NCBI RefSeq assembly: GCF_022919135.1
Contig: NZ_CP095049.1
Span: 2,174,501 to 2,238,500 of the forward strand
DNA length: 64,000 nt
Reading direction: 5' to 3'
Origin: Hymenobacter cellulosivorans
GTDB lineage: Bacteria; Bacteroidota; Bacteroidia; Cytophagales; Hymenobacteraceae
The position numbers and the translations under genes were made by a program. The notes below the pieces were generated by a model that saw only the letters and a program-made list of their open reading frames with translations, made no database searches and had not been told where the DNA came from. This document shows positions 26,183 to 34,214 of the stretch, piece by piece. The first letter of the stretch is position 1, and every line of letters begins with the position of its first letter.

Positions 26183-27427
26183 TTAGGCCCGGCGCAGCTC
26201 AAACACGGTAATTTCGGGCAGGAAGCCCACCCGGCCCGGGTAGCCGATAAAGCCCAGCCCGGCATTCACGTACAAGTATTGCTTGCCGCGCTGGTAGAGG
26301 CCAGCCCATTGCTTGTAGGCGTACTGCACCGGGCTCCACTTCAGAAACGACAGGTTGACGCCAAACTGCATGCCGTGGGTGTGGCCCGAAAGCGTGAGGT
26401 CAATGTCCTCGTACTGGTGCACTTCACCGTCCCAGTGCGAGGGGTCGTGGGAAAGCAGGATTTTGAAGGGCGCATCGGCCTGGGCGTGGGCTTTGGCCAA
26501 GTCGCCGTACTTGGGGAAGCCCATTCGTGCGCCCCAGTTTTGCACCCCGATAACCGCAATTTTCTCGCCGTTGCGCTCAATGTGTTCGGCTTCGTCGAGC
26601 ATTAGGCGCCACCCAATTTTGGCGTGGTTTTGCTTCAGGCGGGCCAGGTTGGCCTCCTTGGCTGCCCGTCCACCCTGCTCAGCCCAGTTGATGTAGTCGG
26701 CGTAGTCGTGGTTGCCCAGCACCGACAGAATCGGCAGCTTGGACTGAATACCAGCCAGGGTTTCGATGTGCTCCTCCACCTCGTGGGCGTAGTTATTCAC
26801 CAGGTCGCCGGTCATAAAGACCAGGTCGGCGTTCTGCTTGTTAATCATGGCTACGGCGCGCTGCAAAGGCTCCTTCGACTGGAACGAGCCGGTGTGCAAG
26901 TCCGAAATCTGCAGCAAGGTAAAGCCGTCGAACGAGGCCGGCAGGTTCGGGAAGCGCAGCACCACGCGCTTGACGGTATAGTCGGTGCCACCCTTGACCA
27001 TGCCCCAGATCAGCGACACGAAGGGAATGGCGCCCAGCACCAGGGCCAGCTTGCTGATAAACTCGCTGCGGGAAATAGCCGGCCCGGTAGCGGTGCCGTC
27101 AGATTGGACCATTTTCTGATACGCCCAGCGCCCAATTCGAACTACATCTTCAATCAGCAAGGGCAGCAGAATCACGATTTTGGCGGCAATCATGGCCAGT
27201 AGCAGGCCGCCGAAGTAGGAGCGGAACGAGGCGTGCTGGGTGCGGTTCATTAGGGCCCAGAAACCTAGACCCCAGATGCCCAGTGTGAGCAGCCAGTAAG
27301 CAGTGCCGGCCACCTTGCGGGTGACGGGAGTAGCGCTTTGCAGCGCGGTGCGTACGGCCTGAAAGCCATACCATTCGGCCACCAGAATCAGCAGCAGAAA
27401 GAAAATACCAGAAAGGGAACGAGACAT
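26183..27427 (-). CDS. membrane-anchored metallophosphoesterase
   Basis: A 414-residue protein (ATG 27427; an upstream in-frame start at 27481 is less likely). The first 150 residues hold about four membrane segments. The catalytic part has the calcineurin-like motifs in order: ISDLHTGSF, MTGDLVNN, GNHDYADY, SHDPSHW and SGHTHGMQFG, binding two metals. It belongs to the YkuE/YaeI-like group acting on lipid or envelope phosphoesters; exact substrate unknown. The radC gene is divergent from it. Confidence 0.88.
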   Translation of the reverse strand: MSRSLSGIFFLLLILVAEWYGFQAVRTALQSATPVTRKVAGTAYWLLTLGIWGLGFWALMNRTQHASFRSYFGGLLLAMIAAKIVILLPLLIEDVVRIGRWAYQKMVQSDGTATGPAISRSEFISKLALVLGAIPFVSLIWGMVKGGTDYTVKRVVLRFPNLPASFDGFTLLQISDLHTGSFQSKEPLQRAVAMINKQNADLVFMTGDLVNNYAHEVEEHIETLAGIQSKLPILSVLGNHDYADYINWAEQGGRAAKEANLARLKQNHAKIGWRLMLDEAEHIERNGEKIAVIGVQNWGARMGFPKYGDLAKAHAQADAPFKILLSHDPSHWDGEVHQYEDIDLTLSGHTHGMQFGVNLSFLKWSPVQYAYKQWAGLYQRGKQYLYVNAGLGFIGYPGRVGFLPEITVFELRRA

Positions 27428-27540
27428 AGTGAGGATAAAAACTCCGTGGCGGGCCCACAGGTGCGGGGCCCGGCGTATCAACGAAGACGATGGAGTCGGG
27501 TTTTTACTTTATTTTCCGGTCACTACAACAAGTATACCTT

Positions 27541-28304
27541 ATGCAAGAGTTTGACAATCTGACTAGAAATCTATCCGAAACGGCCGCCGAGGCTGCCAAT
27601 CCGGTGTATTACCAAACTCCCGCAAGCTTCAGTATCAAGAGCTGGGCTGAGGAAGACCGGCCCCGGGAAAAACTGATGCAGAAGGGCCGCACAGCCCTTT
27701 CTGACGCCGAGCTAATGGCCATTTTGCTGGGCTCGGGTACGGCTAAGCTCTCGGCCGTCGACGTAGCCAAGCTGATTCTGGCGGCCGTGAAAAATGATTT
27801 AAACGAGTTGGCCCGGCTGTCGGTCAAGGAGCTGATGCGCCACAAAGGTATCGGCGAGGCCAAGGCCATTACCATCGTAGCGGCCCTGGAGCTGGGTCGG
27901 CGGCGCAAGGAAACGGCCGCCGCGGCCCGCACCACCATCACCTGCTCCCTCGACATCTACAACCTGGTGCGGCCCAACCTGCAGGACCTGCCCCACGAGG
28001 AGTTCTGGGTGATTTTGCTGAACCGGGCCAACGTGGTAATGCGCAAAACCAGCGTCAGCAGCGGGGAGTGGCCGGCACCGTGGCCGACCCGAAGATGATA
28101 TTCAAGGAAGCCCTGGAGCAGCTGGCCAGCAGCATTATCTTGGTCCACAACCACCCCAGCGGCAACCGGCAGCCTTCCGCCGCCGACATTGCCCTGACCC
28201 GCAAGCTCAAGGAAGGCGGGCAGTTTCTGGATCTGCCCGTACTCGACCACCTCATTTACACCGACCACGGCTACTACAGCTTCGCCGACGAGGGAATTCT
28301 GTAG
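27541..28304 (+). pseudogene. radC: RadC-family JAB-domain protein, frameshifted
   Basis: The first frame (27541-28098) gives the N-terminal helix-hairpin-helix part (LMRHKGIGEAKAITIVAALE) and the start of the JAB domain (EEFWVILLNRANVVMRK). The second (from about 28068 to 28304) continues with VAGTVADPKMIFKEALEQLA and the metal motif HNHPSGN. One G missing in the run 28063-28066 explains the break: SSGGVAGTV is restored by a fifth G. RadC-like proteins are widespread, probably JAMM-type enzymes; the historic DNA-repair role is doubtful. Restored length is about 253 residues, near normal. Likely a base-calling error, but it could be a real knock-out. Confidence 0.8.
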
Positions 28305-28311
28305 GCCCGCT

Positions 28312-29484
28312 TTAGGGCGCCTCAATGTTGCGACGGGAGCCCAGGCCAAACACGAGGTTGAGGGCCGCAATCAGGTTGCCTTCCTGGATGGTGGTGCCGT
28401 CGAAATTGCGGCCTAGGCTCAGGGTCAGCAGCTGGTTGGGCAAAAACGGGTACTCCACATTGAACACGTACCGATTCGACGAGAGCCGGCCCCGCTCCAG
28501 GACTTCGCGGTGGGCATATTCCACCGACAAGGAGCCTTTCTGCCGCAGTACCTTGTTGTAAATGAGGCGTCCGCCAGCGTCGAAGCTGGTTTGGGCGAAG
28601 GCCTCCGCGGTGCTGGGCGTGGTCAGCAGGCGGGCCACCCCCAGCACCGACCAGGGCCGGTTGGGCACCTCGTAGCCTCCGGTAAGCCACACGCCCCACT
28701 TGTCGACGCGGCTGTTGTTGAAGCGCTGGTCCGGGAAGTCGAGGGCCACGCCGCCAGCCACGTCGAGTTTCCAGCCGGAGCGGGTAAAGGCCACGTTCGA
28801 CAGCCGTTGCATAGCCTTGGTGCGGGCCTCGCGAATCTTCACGTCGTCCTCCCGAATCTGGCGCTCAATCCTGTTGACGTCCTGGGTGTAGGCCGCAAAC
28901 TCAGTGGGCTTCGTAGCCGGGTTGGGCACGCCGCTGGGGTATTTGGTGCGCATCAATTCACGTAGCCGAAGGTCGAACCCGCGGTTTTCCAGCTCGGCGG
29001 CCCGCTTGCGGGCTTCAATGGCGTTGGTAACAGCCGTATCCAGCTGACCGCGCAGCACTGAAACCTTCAGGCCCGCCCCGAGCTTGGTGGAGCCAACTCC
29101 GGCCCCGGCTACTTCCGGCTGGGCCACTCCGAGCGAAAACTGCAGAGTCTGGGGCATAATGTCGGCTACCTTGTTGGAATTATACTCCTGGTAGGACATG
29201 CGCTTGCCATTATCGCGCAGCATCCAGTAGGGGCTAAACTGCACCGCAAAGTTCTGGGGCAACGCCGTAAAGCCCTTGGTGGCGTTGTTGATAACCAACG
29301 ACAAATCGGTCAGGTTGGTGGGCTTTTCAATGGTGGCGGGCTCAATGCCCATCAACACGAAGGCCGGGGCCGAAGGCGCCGCCAGCAGGTTGAGCTTGGG
29401 CGCCTCTTCCGTGGTTTGGGCGGCGGCCAGACCGGCCCGGAAAAGCAAGGCCACGGCCGTGCTTAGCACTACAGTTGGTTTCAT
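28312..29484 (-). CDS. probable outer-membrane beta-barrel protein
   Basis: A 390-residue protein with a signal peptide ending LAAAQ. The body has alternating aromatic/polar strands (FAVQFSPYWML, LDVAGGVALDFPD, WGVWLTGGYEV, RYVFNVEYPF) and ends LIAALNLVFGLG, consistent with an outer-membrane barrel. A helical insert (about 150-215, RKRAAELENRGFDLRLREL) interrupts it. No named family is recognised. The 118-residue gene just upstream (41 bp gap, same strand) is probably in the same operon. Confidence 0.6.
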   Translation of the reverse strand: MKPTVVLSTAVALLFRAGLAAAQTTEEAPKLNLLAAPSAPAFVLMGIEPATIEKPTNLTDLSLVINNATKGFTALPQNFAVQFSPYWMLRDNGKRMSYQEYNSNKVADIMPQTLQFSLGVAQPEVAGAGVGSTKLGAGLKVSVLRGQLDTAVTNAIEARKRAAELENRGFDLRLRELMRTKYPSGVPNPATKPTEFAAYTQDVNRIERQIREDDVKIREARTKAMQRLSNVAFTRSGWKLDVAGGVALDFPDQRFNNSRVDKWGVWLTGGYEVPNRPWSVLGVARLLTTPSTAEAFAQTSFDAGGRLIYNKVLRQKGSLSVEYAHREVLERGRLSSNRYVFNVEYPFLPNQLLTLSLGRNFDGTTIQEGNLIAALNLVFGLGSRRNIEAP

Positions 29485-29525
29485 AGCAAGGAAGTAGGCA
29501 GGGCGGAAGCCGAAGGAAATTCGGT

Positions 29526-29882
29526 TTACACAAAGTCGATAATGAGCACGATGTTGAGACTATCCCAATCGGTCTGCACCTTATCGGTAATCGGAATTAG
29601 CAGCGGGTTGGCGCCCCCGGTGAGCGAAACTTCCACGAAGATGTCGTTGGTAGCCGGATTCACGTCGAACACGGTGATAGTGGCCAGCAGCTGCCGGTTG
29701 CGCAGGTCGGCCGCTGGCCCCAACCCGACGGGGCCAAACGTATCCTGCCAGACCGTGCCGATGGATTGGTCCCGAATGGATAGGCGGGTCAGGGCCCGCT
29801 GTCCAAAGCCCACCAGGGCCGAAAGCTCTACCTCCGCAGCATCGGCAGCCAGACGGTAGGTTTGAAAGATGATCTTGGCCAT
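29526..29882 (-). CDS. uncharacterised 118-residue protein
   Basis: No signal peptide or membrane segment. It begins MAKIIFQTYRLAADAAEVEL and ends WDSLNIVLIIDFV; it is beta-strand-rich and resembles no family I know. It lies 41 bp upstream of the outer-membrane protein gene on the same strand, so a linked function is possible. Confidence 0.6.
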   Translation of the reverse strand: MAKIIFQTYRLAADAAEVELSALVGFGQRALTRLSIRDQSIGTVWQDTFGPVGLGPAADLRNRQLLATITVFDVNPATNDIFVEVSLTGGANPLLIPITDKVQTDWDSLNIVLIIDFV

Positions 29883-30007
29883 GGGGATATGCCGGCAAAG
29901 TAAGGATTAATATATTGGTTGTAAGATATATACTTTGCCTTGCTGAACCAAGCTCAGCCGCTGAAAGCGGCGCTGCTGGCAATGAGGGCTGCTTGGGATG
30001 CACCTAG

Positions 30008-30015
30008 TATCTTTG
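30008..30015 (+). promoter_or_regulatory. -7 box upstream of the DUF1684 gene
   Basis: TATCTTTG fits TAnnTTTG exactly and ends 7 bp before the start codon, so the transcript would have almost no leader. No -33 TTG at normal spacing. Confidence 0.4.
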
Positions 30016-30022
30016 GCGGGCT

Positions 30023-30664
30023 ATGCGCATCAACCCCAAACTCCTCATCGGCCTGGGCCTGCTGGTGGTCTTTGCTTATTTCCTGCAAGACCTCGTGCTG
30101 GGCCACGACCAGTACGCCACCGGCATTCAGAAAGCCCGGACCGAGAAAAACAACTCCTTCCGGCGGATGAAGGACTCGCCGCTCAACGCCGAGCAACGGG
30201 ACCATTTCGACTCGCTACGCTACTATGCGCCCGACAAAGCCTTCCGCGTGACGGCCCAGCTCGAGCGGTTTGCCGCGCCCGATACCGTGGCCATGCCGCT
30301 CACGGATGGTAAGGCCGATAAGTACTTGCGCTGGGGCAAAGCCACGTTTGAGATGAATCAGCAGGCTCAGCAACTGGTCTTGTTTCTGAAAGTGAACGAC
30401 GACAAGCCTGAGCTGTTCGTGCCCTTCACCGACAAAACCAACGGCTTCGATACCTACGGCGGGGGCCGCTACCTCGACGTGCCGCTGCCGGCCGAGCAAG
30501 ACAAGCAGATCGTGCTCGACTTCAATGCGGCCTACAACCCGTTTTGCGCCTACAACAACGAGTATTCCTGCCCCGTGCCGCCGGCCGACAACCGTCTGGC
30601 CGTGCCCGTGCCGGCCGGGGAGAAAAGCTTTCCCGAAGAAGACCACACCGGCCATTCGCACTAG
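30023..30664 (+). CDS. DUF1684-family protein, membrane-anchored
   Basis: A 213-residue protein with one N-terminal hydrophobic helix (LLIGLGLLVVFAYFL) as an anchor or uncleaved signal. The DUF1684 features are clear: EKNNSFRRMKDSPL, then FVPFTDKTNGFDTYGGGRYL and DFNAAYNPFCAYNNEYSCPV, the latter containing conserved N-P-C-Y residues. The biochemical role of DUF1684 is unknown. A short His-containing tail (DHTGHSH) ends the protein. Confidence 0.82.
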   Translation: MRINPKLLIGLGLLVVFAYFLQDLVLGHDQYATGIQKARTEKNNSFRRMKDSPLNAEQRDHFDSLRYYAPDKAFRVTAQLERFAAPDTVAMPLTDGKADKYLRWGKATFEMNQQAQQLVLFLKVNDDKPELFVPFTDKTNGFDTYGGGRYLDVPLPAEQDKQIVLDFNAAYNPFCAYNNEYSCPVPPADNRLAVPVPAGEKSFPEEDHTGHSH

Positions 30665-30689
30665 CTTTTCGCCGCTTTTCCCGAATCCG

Positions 30690-30697
30690 TACCTTTG
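30690..30697 (+). promoter_or_regulatory. -7 box of the pheT promoter
   Basis: TACCTTTG matches TAnnTTTG exactly, 58 bp before the pheT ATG. A T-rich stretch (TTTT at 30666-30669) occupies the -33 area. Confidence 0.5.
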
Positions 30698-30755
30698 CTG
30701 AGCTGGCGGCCGGTTTTGTGCCGGCCGGCTGGCCCCTGACAACCGACTATTTCCG

Positions 30756-33191
30756 ATGAAAATATCCCTCGACTGGCTCCGTACCCTGATTCCGACCGAC
30801 AAACCCGCCGTGGAAATCGGCCAGCTGCTCACCGGCTCCGGCCTGGAAGTAGAGGGAATCGAGGAGCTTGAAAGCATCCCCGGCGGCCTGCGCGGCGTGG
30901 TGCTGGGCACGGTGCTCACCTGTGAGCGGCACCCCGACGCCGACAAGCTTAGCCTAACCACCGTGGACGTGGGCGACGCCACGCCCCGCCAGATTGTGTG
31001 CGGTGCCCCCAACGTGGCCGCCGGCCAGCGCGTGGTAGTGGCATTGGAAGGTGCTATGCTCTATCCAGCCGCCGGGGAGCCGTTCAAAATCAAGAAGTCC
31101 AAGATTCGCGGTGCGGCCTCCGAAGGCATGATTTGCGCCGAGGATGAAATCGGTCTGGGCCAGTCGCACGCCGGTATCATGGTGTTGGAAACCGAGCTGC
31201 CCAACGGCACGCCCGCCGCCGACTACTTCGGCCTGGGCTCCGACTCGGTCTACGAAATCGGCCTGACGCCCAACCGCGCCGATGCCGCCTCACACTACGG
31301 CGTGGCCCGGGAGCTGCGCGCTCTGCTGCGCCAGCCCTGCCAACTGCCCGACATCAGCCAGTTTCACGCTCCGACTTCGGCGGAAAACAACATCAGCGTA
31401 GAAATTCAGGATACCGAGGCCAGCCCGCGCTACGCTGGTCTGCTGCTGGAGAATATCAAGGTTGGCCCTTCGCCCGAGTGGCTGCAGCGCCGCCTGCGCA
31501 GCATCGGCCTTTCGCCCATCAACAACGTGGTGGACGTGACCAACTTCGTGCTCCACGAGCTGGGCCAGCCCCTGCACGCCTTTGATGCCGACCAGATTAC
31601 GGGCAATAAAATCATTGTGAAGCGGGCTGCCGAAAGGGAGAAGTTCGTAACGCTGGATTCTGCAGAACGGACGCTGAAAGCCGCCGACCTGGTTATTGCC
31701 GATGCCAACGGGGCGCCCATGGCTCTAGCTGGGGTTTTCGGGGGCAAAACCTCAGGCGTGTCCGACGCTACGACCCGCGTGTTCCTGGAAAGCGCCTATT
31801 TCCAGCCCGCCGCCGTGCGCAAAACCTCCCAGGTGCACCAGCTCAAAACCGACGCCTCCTTCCGTTTCGAGCGGGGCACCGACCCGCACATGGTGCCCGT
31901 GGCCCTGAAGCGCGCGGCGTTGCTGCTCCAGGAAGTGGCCGGGGCTACCATTGCCGCGCCCATCGTGGATGAGTACCCCCAGCCCATCAGCCACACGCCC
32001 GTGCGCCTGCGCCTGCCCCGCGTCGAGCGGCTGGTGGGCCAGTTCATTGCGCCCGAGCGAATCCGCCAAATCCTCACCGACCTCGACATCCTGATTGCCG
32101 AGGAAAGCACCGATGCCGCCGGCCACGCCGAATGGATACTCTCTGTGCCCCCGCACAAGGTGGACGTGACCCGGGAAGCCGACGTTATCGAGGAAATCCT
32201 GCGCATCTACGGCTACAACCACGTGGCGCTGCGGCCCCACAACTCGGCTTCTTACCTGGCCAAGTTCCCCAACCCCGACCCCGAAGTACTGCGCCAAAAC
32301 ACGGCCCGCCTGCTCAGCGGCCAGGGCTTCTCGGAAATCATTACCAACTCGCTAACCAACTCGCTCTACTTCGAGAAGGAAGGGGAGAAGGATGAGACGC
32401 TAGTGCCAGTGCTCAACTTCAACAGCGCCGATCTGAACGTGATGCGCCCCACGGTACTGCACTCGGGCCTGGAAATCATCCGCTACAACGTCAACCGCCG
32501 CCAGCGCGACCTGAAGCTCTACGAGTTCGGTAAAACCTACCACCGCGAGGCCGAGGGCAAGTACACCGAACGCAACAAGCTCGTCATCTTTCTGACCGGT
32601 AACACCGCCGCTGAAACTTGGCAGCAGAAGTCCGACAAAACAACCTTCCACCAGCTGGCCGGGGCCGTGCAGCAGGTACTGGCTTCGTTCGGTTTCGCCC
32701 AGCCCGCTTCCCAGCCGGTGCAGCATCCCTACCTGGCCGGAGGGCTGACCTTGCTGACTCAGAACCAGCCGGTAGCCCACCTCGGGGCCGTGTCACCCGC
32801 CATCCTCAAGCGCCTCGACGTCAACCAGGCCGTGTGGTACGCCGAGCTCGACTGGGATTGGCTGATGAAGAAGTACAAGAACACGCTCACGGCCAAGGAA
32901 CTGGCCAAGTTCCCCGAGGTGCGCCGCGACTTGTCGGTAGTAGTCGACCGGACCGTGACCTTCGACCAGCTCCGCCAGATTGCCCAGCGCACCGAGAAAA
33001 AGCTGCTGCAGAGCGTGAACGTGTTTGATACGTACGAGGGCGAAAATCTAGGCGCAGGCAAGAAGTCGTACTCGGTGAGCTTCACCCTGCAGGACCCCAC
33101 CCAAACCCTTACCGACCAAGCCATCGACGGCGTGATGCAGCGCCTCATCGGCCAGTTCGAAAAGCAGGCCGGCGCCCTGATCCGAAAGTAA
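30756..33191 (+). CDS. pheT: phenylalanine--tRNA ligase beta subunit
   Basis: An 811-residue protein, normal for the family. With PheS it forms the (alpha-beta)2 enzyme that charges tRNA-Phe. Domains in order: N-terminal and EMAP-like tRNA-binding region (about 1-150, GTVLTCERHPDADKLSLT), B3/B4 editing region (about 200-400), B5 (about 405-480), a catalytic-like core, and the C-terminal FDX-ACB domain (about 710-811, FPEVRRDLSVVVDR...FDTYEG). pheS is not adjacent, as is usual in Bacteroidota. Confidence 0.96.
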   Translation: MKISLDWLRTLIPTDKPAVEIGQLLTGSGLEVEGIEELESIPGGLRGVVLGTVLTCERHPDADKLSLTTVDVGDATPRQIVCGAPNVAAGQRVVVALEGAMLYPAAGEPFKIKKSKIRGAASEGMICAEDEIGLGQSHAGIMVLETELPNGTPAADYFGLGSDSVYEIGLTPNRADAASHYGVARELRALLRQPCQLPDISQFHAPTSAENNISVEIQDTEASPRYAGLLLENIKVGPSPEWLQRRLRSIGLSPINNVVDVTNFVLHELGQPLHAFDADQITGNKIIVKRAAEREKFVTLDSAERTLKAADLVIADANGAPMALAGVFGGKTSGVSDATTRVFLESAYFQPAAVRKTSQVHQLKTDASFRFERGTDPHMVPVALKRAALLLQEVAGATIAAPIVDEYPQPISHTPVRLRLPRVERLVGQFIAPERIRQILTDLDILIAEESTDAAGHAEWILSVPPHKVDVTREADVIEEILRIYGYNHVALRPHNSASYLAKFPNPDPEVLRQNTARLLSGQGFSEIITNSLTNSLYFEKEGEKDETLVPVLNFNSADLNVMRPTVLHSGLEIIRYNVNRRQRDLKLYEFGKTYHREAEGKYTERNKLVIFLTGNTAAETWQQKSDKTTFHQLAGAVQQVLASFGFAQPASQPVQHPYLAGGLTLLTQNQPVAHLGAVSPAILKRLDVNQAVWYAELDWDWLMKKYKNTLTAKELAKFPEVRRDLSVVVDRTVTFDQLRQIAQRTEKKLLQSVNVFDTYEGENLGAGKKSYSVSFTLQDPTQTLTDQAIDGVMQRLIGQFEKQAGALIRK

Positions 33192-33216
33192 AGGGTAGAG
33201 TCGAAGCAAAAAAAAC

Positions 33217-33312
33217 GTCATGTCGACCATTGGGAGACATCTCGCGTGCTGAAGTCGCCAGAGTAATCTGATTACCACAGCACGCGAGATGTCTGCCGGT
33301 GCTCGACATGAC
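33217..33312. repeat. family A dispersed palindrome, copy A3
   Basis: Outer arms GTCATGTCGA (33217-33226) and TCGACATGAC (33303-33312); inner perfect 17-bp arms at 33235-33251 and 33278-33294 (AGACATCTCGCGTGCTG); a 26-base centre. It lies just after pheT. No transposase or flanking direct repeat is visible. Confidence 0.85.
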
Positions 33313-33471
33313 CGTTTACGGTTACGCTTGTTGCAACCCCATACAAGTAAACTCCCTAGTCCTTTTTGGTGTTAAGGACCGTTGGCTGAAGAGACTTAAA
33401 GCACAACTTTAACTGCAAAGTACCAGAGCCCGTAACTTCGTCTTACATTAGCCAGTAAAAATTTCTGTTCG

Positions 33472-33768
33472 ATGGCCTCTTCCAAGCAACTTGCCCAACT
33501 AGACCGCTTAGAGCGTCAGGTGACGTCTTTAGTGGCTGCCTATCAGGGCTTGCGCGAGGACTTGGCCGATGCCCAGACCACCATTCAACAGCTCCGGGCT
33601 GACGTGCGCGACCGGGAGCGGCAGTTGAAGGATTTCCAGAATCAAGAGAATATCGCTAAACTTGTCAATACCATAGCAGGGGAACCTGCCAACGCAAACG
33701 AGCTGAAACTTCGCCTCAACGAATATATCCGCGAAATAGATAAGTGCCTTGCCTACTTGAGAGAGTAA
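33472..33768 (+). CDS. small coiled-coil protein next to zapA
   Basis: A 98-residue soluble protein predicted to be almost wholly coiled coil: LAQLDRLERQVTSLVAAY, DLADAQTTIQQLRADVRDRE. It ends LRLNEYIREIDKCLAYLRE. It is 31 bp upstream of zapA on the same strand. Short coiled-coil partners of ZapA (such as ZapB in Proteobacteria) are known, and this could be an analogue, but that is inference; no sequence signature proves it. Confidence 0.75.
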   Translation: MASSKQLAQLDRLERQVTSLVAAYQGLREDLADAQTTIQQLRADVRDRERQLKDFQNQENIAKLVNTIAGEPANANELKLRLNEYIREIDKCLAYLRE

Positions 33769-33799
33769 CCACCTTACCACCCCACGACTGCTGCTCCCG

Positions 33800-34090
33800 A
33801 TGAGCGAACTTTCCATCAAAATCCGCATTGCCGACCGGGATTACCCTATGCGGGTAGCCCCCCAGGAAGAGGAGCGTCTGCGCATGGCAGGCCGCCTCTT
33901 GGGTGAGCGAATCAAGGAATTTCGTGAGCAGTACGGCATTCAGGACAAGCAGGATCTGCTGGCCATGATTGCCTTGTCCACCATGGCTGACAGCTTGAAG
34001 GTCAGCAAGGAAAAGGACGGCACCGATGCAGCCCTCACCGAGCGCCTGGCGCGTTTGGATGAACTGCTTTCGGGAGTGGTGCTGGGCTAA
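33800..34090 (+). CDS. zapA: cell division protein ZapA
   Basis: A 96-residue ZapA-family protein. ZapA binds FtsZ and cross-links protofilaments at the division ring. The N-terminal domain has the typical start SIKIRIADRDYPMRVAPQEE and RMAGRLLGERIKEF; the C-terminal half is helical. It is probably co-transcribed with the coiled-coil gene upstream and is followed by rny. Confidence 0.88.
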   Translation: MSELSIKIRIADRDYPMRVAPQEEERLRMAGRLLGERIKEFREQYGIQDKQDLLAMIALSTMADSLKVSKEKDGTDAALTERLARLDELLSGVVLG

Positions 34091-34214
34091 ACGCACTGGC
34101 GCCGGCATAGTTTCAGACTCGAATCGGGTGGGGCAAGCGGCTCCGCCATTCGTTCGTCGTCGGCAGTATTTTCCGTGTTATGGTTTTTCCCCACCCCCCT
34201 AAAACCATAGCTCA
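34091..34214 (+). promoter_or_regulatory. structured leader between zapA and rny
   Basis: Two helices compete for one segment. Helix 1: GGGTGGGG (34126-34133) with CCCCACCC (34189-34196). Helix 2: TATGGTTTT (34179-34187) with AAAACCATA (34201-34209), whose 13-base loop contains the CCCCACCC arm and which ends five bases before the rny ATG. Only one can form fully. This could be a translational switch or part of a small RNA. Confidence 0.45.

Noticed and set aside
34091..34214. 6S RNA between zapA and rny
   Set aside because: The gap is about 124 bases, shorter than usual 6S RNA, and the helices seen do not make the central bubble; kept only as a structured leader.
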